Assembly: GCA_002352045.1 (NCBI GenBank)
Contig: DEHT01000011.1
Coordinates: 26,891 to 36,701 of the forward strand
Origin: Chitinophagaceae bacterium UBA2793
Lineage (GTDB): Bacteria > Bacteroidota > Bacteroidia > Chitinophagales > Chitinophagaceae
Direction: 5' to 3'
DNA length: 9,811 nt
The stretch's first letter is position 1, and each line of letters starts with the position of its first letter. The position numbers were made by a program, and so were the translations under genes. Below are positions 6,108-9,811 of this stretch, one piece after another. Below the pieces are notes generated by a model. It did not search any database, had not been told where the DNA came from, and worked only from the letters and a program-made list of their open reading frames with translations.

Positions 6108-7044
6108 GAAATCAACGAAGCCGGCAGCTAAAAAACCGGCACCTAAAAAAGTAGTGAAACCAACAGCTAAAAAAGCAGCTCCCGCACCTAAAAAGGCGGC
6201 TAAACCGGTAGCAAAAAAGGTGGTTGCCAAACCAGTACCTAAAAAAGCAGCGGTAAAACCTGCTGTTAAAAAAGCAGATCCTGCTCCAAAAAAAGTAACT
6301 AAGCCGGTTGCAAAAAAAGCGGCCTCGGCTCCTAAAAAAGTGGTTTCGGCCCCAAAAAAAGTAGTTCCGGCCCCAAAAAAAGCTGCAAAACCGGTAGCTC
6401 CTGCAAAACCGGTGGCAAAACCGGCTGCAAAAGCTATTGTTGCTCCTGCTCCCAAAAAAGAAGAGCCTAAAAAGGCAGCAGCTATAGCTAAACCGGTTAC
6501 CCCTGTAAAACCTGCAGGTATTAAAGCAAATGCACAAAATCCAAAAGACATAAAAATAACACCAGCTAAAACCGTGAGTATACCAAAAATAAACACCAAA
6601 ACTGCCCGCACTTATCAACCCGATTTTACTAAATCTGTATTAGACCAACCTAAAGTTGATCCGGGTGCACCCATTGTAAGATATAGCGATAACGACCTTA
6701 CAGAATTTAGGGAACTTATTCAACGCAAATTAGGCACTGCTAAAAAAGAATTAAACTATTTACAAGGTTTAATTACTCGTAAAGATGATATGGGTGGCGA
6801 TGAAACCGATAACCGCTACATGACTATGGAAGATGGCAGCCTTAGTATGGAGCGTGAACAACTGAGCCAAATGGCCAGTCGTCAAATTACTTTTATTGAT
6901 CACCTGGAGAAAGCGTTGATGCGAATTGAAAACAAAACCTACGGCATTTGCCGTGTTACCGGTAAATTGATTGACAAAGCAAGATTAAGAGCTGTTCCAC
7001 ATGCTACTTTAAGCATAGAAGCTAAAATGGGACAGGTAAAATAA
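6094..7044 (+). CDS. DksA/TraR-family protein, zinc-less, with histone H1-like Lys/Ala/Pro tail
   Basis: A 316-residue protein in two parts. Residues 1 to about 140 are almost only Lys, Ala, Pro and Val in PKKAAKP/APKKVV-type repeats, like the tails of eukaryotic histone H1 and bacterial AlgP/Hc1-type proteins. The tail is disordered, strongly basic and likely to bind nucleic acid. A linker (141-195) leads to a DksA/TraR-type domain. This has a helical coiled-coil region (about 198-283, TEFRELIQRKLGTAKKELNY and later REQLSQMASRQITFIDHLEK) and a zinc-finger-like end, YGICRVTGKLIDKARLRAVP then HATLSIEAK. Spacing is that of C-x2-C-x17-C-x2-C, but only C286 remains; the other sites are T289, S307 and A310, so zinc should not bind. 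As I recall, this zinc-less form is common in Bacteroidota. DksA proteins enter the RNA polymerase secondary channel with ppGpp; whether this one does is unknown. The ATG lies inside the end of ileS (14-base overlap), and a terminator follows. Confidence 0.88.
   Translation: MATNKKSTKPAAKKPAPKKVVKPTAKKAAPAPKKAAKPVAKKVVAKPVPKKAAVKPAVKKADPAPKKVTKPVAKKAASAPKKVVSAPKKVVPAPKKAAKPVAPAKPVAKPAAKAIVAPAPKKEEPKKAAAIAKPVTPVKPAGIKANAQNPKDIKITPAKTVSIPKINTKTARTYQPDFTKSVLDQPKVDPGAPIVRYSDNDLTEFRELIQRKLGTAKKELNYLQGLITRKDDMGGDETDNRYMTMEDGSLSMEREQLSQMASRQITFIDHLEKALMRIENKTYGICRVTGKLIDKARLRAVPHATLSIEAKMGQVK
6328..6390 (+). repeat. Three tandem 21-base units in the basic tail coding region
   Basis: Units at 6328-6348, 6349-6369 and 6370-6390 encode APKKVVS, APKKVVP and APKKAAK. 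The first two are close at base level and the third diverges after the PKK codons. They are the most regular part of a tail rich in A6-A7 runs (Lys codons), which makes the tail length likely to vary between strains. Confidence 0.7.
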
Positions 7045-7072
7045 TGTATAATTGACAATGTACAATTGACAA
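7045..7072. repeat. 14-base tandem repeat right after the dksA-like stop
   Basis: TGTATAATTGACAA (7045-7058) is followed directly by TGTACAATTGACAA (7059-7072), 13 of 14 bases identical, beginning at the first base after the TAA. It resembles the ATTGACAAT-type short repeats that I recall in gaps of Bacteroidota genomes. It lies between the stop codon and the terminator, so it is transcribed. Confidence 0.75.
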
Positions 7073-7091
7073 TTAAATTAATAGGGAAGAT

Positions 7092-7124
7092 GGAGAATTA
7101 CGAGAGTGGTTCTCCTTTTTTTTT
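7092..7124 (+). terminator. Intrinsic terminator of the ileS-dksA-like operon
   Basis: GGAGAATTAC (7092-7101), loop GAGA, GTGGTTCTCC (7106-7115) makes a 10-bp stem with two G-U wobbles. It is capped by a GNRA tetraloop closed by C-G and followed by nine T (7116-7124). It lies 47 bases after the stop codon. This is a textbook intrinsic terminator. Confidence 0.88.
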
Positions 7125-7125
7125 A

Positions 7126-7147
7126 AAGGTCGACCAGCTTTGAAAGG
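7126..7147. repeat. Half copy of the GTCGAC palindromic repeat
   Basis: The left arm plus the first five bases of the right arm of the palindrome at 7194-7228, matching 20 of 22 bases of 7195-7216. The remaining right arm (TGGTCGACCTT) is absent and is replaced directly by the pgl-like duplication. It begins right after the T-run of the terminator. Confidence 0.75.
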
Positions 7148-7148
7148 A

Positions 7149-7187
7149 ATATTTCCATTAAAAGGCTTTACAATTTGTGTAGGGTAT
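7149..7187 (-). pseudogene. Duplicated fragment of the pgl 3' end
   Basis: This 39-base stretch matches 7301-7339 inside pgl at 37 of 39 positions, in the same orientation. In pgl those bases encode YPAQIVKPVNGNI; here, read on the minus strand, they give YPTQIVKPFNGNI. Both differences change an amino acid, as expected for a copy not under selection. A TAA lies just upstream in the same frame and there is no start codon, so it is a remnant and not a gene. It lies between the half and full palindrome copies. Confidence 0.85.
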
Positions 7188-7193
7188 TCAAAT

Positions 7194-7228
7194 TAAGGTC
7201 GACAACCTTTGAAAGGTGGTCGACCTTA
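7194..7228. repeat. Long near-perfect palindrome with GTCGAC in both arms
   Basis: The arms 7194-7210 and 7212-7228 pair over 17 bases with one mismatch (A7204 against G7218), around a single central G, so a transcript would fold into a long hairpin. Each arm contains GGTCGAC and ACCTTT. It sits 24 bases beyond the pgl stop and could terminate the gnd-zwf-pgl transcript (TTAATTT follows on that strand). The half copy nearby suggests instead, or in addition, a dispersed palindromic repeat of the REP kind. Confidence 0.8.
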
Positions 7229-7251
7229 TGCAACCATATACAAATTTATTT

Positions 7252-7983
7252 TTAAAGTGAATGAAGCGAACCTGCTGCAGATTCATCTACCAGCCAACTT
7301 ATATTTCCATTAACAGGCTTTACAATTTGTGCAGGGTATAATTCCGGATTGTAGCTTCCTTCCAATACTTCTTTTAAAGCGGGTGCTTTTTCGGTGCCGG
7401 TTACCATAAATACAATTTCTTTGGCCGCATTTATTAAAGGCGGAGTAAAGCTTATGCGTTGCATTTGCTTTAACTCTACATAAATATCTTTTACAATAGA
7501 ATCTGTTTCGAGCAGTAAAGAAGAGCCGGGGAAAATAGAAGCAGTGTGGGCTTCATCTCCCATTCCTAAAAAAATTAAATCAAAAGAAGGAATTGCTGTT
7601 CCAAAAAACTCTCTAATGATATGTTGGTAGGCAAGTGCATCGGCTACGTAATCTCCATTCACCGGAATACGAAACATATTTTCTTCAGGAATTGGAACAT
7701 GATTGAGCAAATGTTGCTTTGCCTGAAAGCTGTTGTTTTCTGCATTATCAAAATCTACATAGCGTTCATCGCCCCAAAACACAAATAAATTTTTCCAATC
7801 TACCCTATTGGCGTTTTTAGGTTTAGCAAGCATTGTGTACAAAACATTGGGCGTTCTTCCGCCGGCAAATGCTACTGTAAATCTTCCATTTGCTGTAATA
7901 TTTTTCTCAGCCAATGAAATGAAAAGCTCCATTGCCTCAATACAAAGTGATTCAATAGAAGAAAATACTTTAATCATGTGCAT
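7252..7983 (-). CDS. pgl: 6-phosphogluconolactonase (SOL/DevB type)
   Basis: A 243-residue cytoplasmic enzyme that hydrolyses 6-phosphogluconolactone to 6-phosphogluconate, the second step of the oxidative pentose phosphate pathway. It has family-typical length and motifs: AFAGGRTPNVLY (38-49, phosphate-binding GGxTP), FWGDERYV (69-76), and LIFLGMGDEAHTASIFPG (136-153). It also has VTGTEKAPALKEVLEG (194-209) and the C-terminal YPAQIVKPVNGNISWLVDES. In the catalytic loop the usual G-D-D/E-G-H is here G-D-E-A-H: the histidine (H146) is kept, but the glycine before it is alanine. Two starts are possible: ATG 7983 (14-base overlap with zwf) or ATG 7977, giving MIKVFSS and the compact ATGATTAA overlap of 8 bases. 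Either way it is translationally coupled to zwf. It is last in the gnd-zwf-pgl operon. A 39-base copy of its 3' end lies downstream. Confidence 0.94.
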   Translation of the reverse strand: MHMIKVFSSIESLCIEAMELFISLAEKNITANGRFTVAFAGGRTPNVLYTMLAKPKNANRVDWKNLFVFWGDERYVDFDNAENNSFQAKQHLLNHVPIPEENMFRIPVNGDYVADALAYQHIIREFFGTAIPSFDLIFLGMGDEAHTASIFPGSSLLLETDSIVKDIYVELKQMQRISFTPPLINAAKEIVFMVTGTEKAPALKEVLEGSYNPELYPAQIVKPVNGNISWLVDESAAGSLHSL

Positions 7984-9499
7984 GGCTTTTTTTACTCATT
8001 GGCATAGTAATCCATTTGTAACCATCTTGTCCTATTAAAGAGTCAGCACCTTCGGGGCCGGCGGTACCGGCTTCGTAATTAGGGAAGTTTACCGATGGGT
8101 TAGCCTGCCAGCATTCCAAAATAGGTTCTACCAATTCCCAGGCAGCTTCTACCTGGTCTGCACGCATAAACAAAGTAGCATCGCCTTCAATTACATCTTG
8201 TAAAAGGGTTTCATAAGCCTCTGGAGTTGTTCCTTCGTAGCTGTCTTTATAGTTAAAAATCATATCTACCGGGGTCAACAACATTTGAGGGCCAGGTCGC
8301 TTTGCCTGCATCCTTAAGCGAATACCCATATCGGGTTGAATGTAAATCATCAACAAATTGGTACGCCAGTTTTCGTTGGCTTCAATGGGAAAACTTTGGT
8401 GTGGCACCGGTTTAAATTCAATAGTAATTACAGTAATAGCCTGAGCCATTCGTTTTCCGCTTCGTACATAAAATGGCACATCATTCCATCTCCAGTTTTC
8501 AATATTAAACTTTACAGCGGCATAGGTTTCTGTGACAGACTGAGGCGAAACATTTTTTTCCTGGCGGTATCCTTTTACTTTTTTACCCTCAATCCATCCT
8601 TCACTATACTGGCCTCTTACAGCCACATCATGTACATTTTCTTTTTTAATTGGGCGAATGGCTCTCAACACATCGGCTTTTTTATTTCGCACTTCATCTG
8701 CATCAAAACTCACCGGTGGCTCCATTGCTATCAAACAAAGCAACTGCATTACATGGTTTTGAATCATATCTCGTAAAGCTCCGCTTTGTTCATAATAACT
8801 GCCTCGTTCCTCCACTCCTATTTTTTCGGCCACTGTTATTTGAACAGAATTGATAAAATTTCTATTCCAAATTGGTTCAAATAATGCATTTGCAAACCTA
8901 AATGCCAGAATGTTTTGAACCGTTTCTTTACCCAGGTAGTGGTCTATCCGGTATATTTGATTTTCGTGAAAAATTTTCTTAAGCTGCAGATTGAGTATTT
9001 GGGCCGATTTAAGATCGGAACCAAATGGTTTCTCCACTACAATTCGGGTATTAATTCGATCACCGGCAAAACCTACTTCACCCAGGTTATGGGCAATAGT
9101 GCCAATAAATTTGGGAGGAACTGCCAGGAAAAAATTACGACTTACAATTTTTTCGCCTTTAGAGAAATTGGAAATAATTTTTTTTATTTGCATGTACAAC
9201 TTTGGCTGATTTAGATCGCCACGCAGGTACTCAATATTTTTTACAAACTGTTCCCATTCGGCTTTTTTTGTTTTTCCTCTTCTGGAATATTTATCTACGC
9301 CGCTTTTTAAATCTTTTACCAGAATATCCCTGGAGGGTATAGATGTTCCAAGGCACAGTATTAAAAATTTTTGATGCAGGTGTTGGTCCAAATATAAATT
9401 GTATAATGCCGGAATAAGTTTGCGATGTGCCAGGTCGCCGGTACCGCCAAAAATGGTTATAACTACCGGGTGTTCGTTGCTATTGGGTATTGTTGTCAT
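7970..9499 (-). CDS. zwf: Glucose-6-phosphate 1-dehydrogenase
   Basis: A 509-residue complete enzyme oxidising glucose-6-phosphate to 6-phosphogluconolactone with reduction of NADP+ (or NAD+), the entry step of the oxidative pentose phosphate pathway. The N-terminal Rossmann nucleotide site is IFGGTGDLAHRKLIPALYNL (17-36). EKPFG at 156-160 holds the conserved EKP. The active-site signature is RIDHYLGKE (184-192), with the catalytic H187 and lysine K191. The substrate-domain motif WNDVPFYVRSGKRM is at 338-351. Length is in the usual 480-510 range. The start at 9499 lies three bases after the gnd stop, so it depends on coupling or a site inside gnd. Its 3' end overlaps pgl. It is the middle gene of the operon; the promoter is outside the window, beyond 9811. 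Confidence 0.97.
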   Translation of the reverse strand: MTTIPNSNEHPVVITIFGGTGDLAHRKLIPALYNLYLDQHLHQKFLILCLGTSIPSRDILVKDLKSGVDKYSRRGKTKKAEWEQFVKNIEYLRGDLNQPKLYMQIKKIISNFSKGEKIVSRNFFLAVPPKFIGTIAHNLGEVGFAGDRINTRIVVEKPFGSDLKSAQILNLQLKKIFHENQIYRIDHYLGKETVQNILAFRFANALFEPIWNRNFINSVQITVAEKIGVEERGSYYEQSGALRDMIQNHVMQLLCLIAMEPPVSFDADEVRNKKADVLRAIRPIKKENVHDVAVRGQYSEGWIEGKKVKGYRQEKNVSPQSVTETYAAVKFNIENWRWNDVPFYVRSGKRMAQAITVITIEFKPVPHQSFPIEANENWRTNLLMIYIQPDMGIRLRMQAKRPGPQMLLTPVDMIFNYKDSYEGTTPEAYETLLQDVIEGDATLFMRADQVEAAWELVEPILECWQANPSVNFPNYEAGTAGPEGADSLIGQDGYKWITMPMSKKSHAHD

Positions 9500-9502
9500 T
9501 AA

Positions 9503-9811
9503 TTAGTGTATGGTTTGATTCCACTCGGTGTGAAAAATTCCTTCTCTATCATTTCGCTTATAAGTGTGTGCGCCAAAAAAATCTCTTTGTGCCTGAATTA
9601 AATTGGCAGGGAGCCATGCGCTACGAAAACTTACATAATAATTTAATGAAGCACACATGGCCGGCACCGGAATACCTGCCTGTATGGCTACAGCAACTAT
9701 TTGTTGAAAGCCTTCCCGGCATGCATTCAACTCTTTTGAAAAAAATGAATCATCCATTAAATTTTTCAAATTGGGATTATTCTGAAAAGCTGCTGTAATT
9801 TTTTCAAGCAT
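9503..9811 (-). CDS. gnd: 6-phosphogluconate dehydrogenase (decarboxylating), C-terminal part
   Basis: The last 102 codons of the gene are present; the N-terminal NADP-binding and most of the helical domain lie beyond the right edge. The hallmark end is intact: AGIPVPAMCASLNYYVSFRS, then LPANLIQAQRDFFGAHTY, then EGIFHTEW. The C-terminal tail normally reaches into the partner subunit and helps form the active site. The enzyme converts 6-phosphogluconate to ribulose-5-phosphate, CO2 and NADPH. The ATG at the window edge is most likely an internal methionine, since the family is about 470 residues long. It is upstream of zwf in the same transcript, with three bases between stop and start. The conserved LPANLIQAQRD..GAHTYxR motif makes the assignment safe; whether it is a long (GndA) or short form cannot be seen. 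Confidence 0.95.
   Translation of the reverse strand: MLEKITAAFQNNPNLKNLMDDSFFSKELNACREGFQQIVAVAIQAGIPVPAMCASLNYYVSFRSAWLPANLIQAQRDFFGAHTYKRNDREGIFHTEWNQTIH

Noticed and set aside
6024..6618. Two long minus-strand open frames (195 and 168 codons) opposite the DksA-like gene
   Set aside because: They arise because the repetitive Lys/Ala/Pro codons on the plus strand contain no reverse stop codons. Their translations are Phe/Ala/Gly- or Cys/Phe/Ser-rich low-complexity sequence, and the plus-strand gene is firmly supported.
7053..7058. TTGACA resembling a sigma70 -35 box
   Set aside because: It is part of the 14-base tandem repeat in a gap between convergent genes, and Bacteroidota do not use the E. 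coli -35 consensus.
8336..8776. 146-codon plus-strand open frame opposite zwf
   Set aside because: Antisense to the conserved core of zwf, with an aromatic/His-rich translation and no family resemblance; a shadow frame.
9490..9798. Plus-strand open frame opposite the gnd end
   Set aside because: Antisense to the highly conserved C-terminal motif of gnd; nothing supports it as a gene.

Overview
The window looks like the chromosome of a free-living or environmental member of the Bacteroidota, probably Sphingobacteriales/Chitinophagaceae-like. This is an inference from several signs. The DNA is AT-rich. Perfect TAnnTTTG-type -7 promoter boxes precede several genes and clear Shine-Dalgarno sequences are mostly absent. 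There is a eukaryote-like (type 2) isoleucyl-tRNA synthetase with a Bacteroidota-style active-site motif. There is a DksA/TraR-family protein of the zinc-less 'YGICRVTGKL' kind, and a secreted PepSY-like protein. No phage, IS, CRISPR, tRNA or rRNA was seen; most of the window is housekeeping chromosome.

Layout, left to right. (1) 1-113, minus strand: the first 37 codons of atpD (F1 ATP synthase beta), with a consensus promoter box at 153-160. (2) 349-693, plus: a small lipoprotein of unknown function. (3) 806-1747, plus: an AraC-family regulator with a five-cysteine cluster in its N-terminal half and a promoter box only about 10 bases from its first ATG. (4) 1748-1996: a gene-free stretch holding two strong hairpin terminators between convergent genes. 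(5) 1997-2455, minus: a secreted PepSY-like protein. (6) 2715-7044, plus: a two-gene operon, ileS followed by a DksA-like protein with a long Lys/Ala/Pro-rich histone H1-like tail, overlapping by 14 bases and closed by a GNRA-loop terminator at 7092-7124. (7) 7045-7251: a short but structured intergenic region with a 14-base tandem repeat, the terminator, a half copy and a full copy of a GTCGAC-containing palindrome, and between these a 39-base near-copy of the 3' end of the neighbouring pgl gene. (8) 7252-9811, minus: gnd (C-terminal part), zwf and pgl, in that transcription order, with 3-base spacing and then an overlap. These are all three enzymes of the oxidative pentose phosphate pathway, from glucose-6-phosphate to ribulose-5-phosphate with two NADPH made.

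How the genes work together: gnd-zwf-pgl is a plain metabolic operon. The ileS-dksA-like pair joins tRNA charging to a protein whose C-terminal domain belongs to a family of RNA-polymerase effectors; the functional link is inferred from overlap only. I found no clear new multi-gene system. The observations most worth a second look are the (GTGGAAA)5 heptamer array inside the essential ileS gene, the GXHH form of the IleRS signature motif, the histone-like tail on a zinc-less DksA domain, the AraC cysteine cluster, and the palindrome plus pgl-tail duplication.
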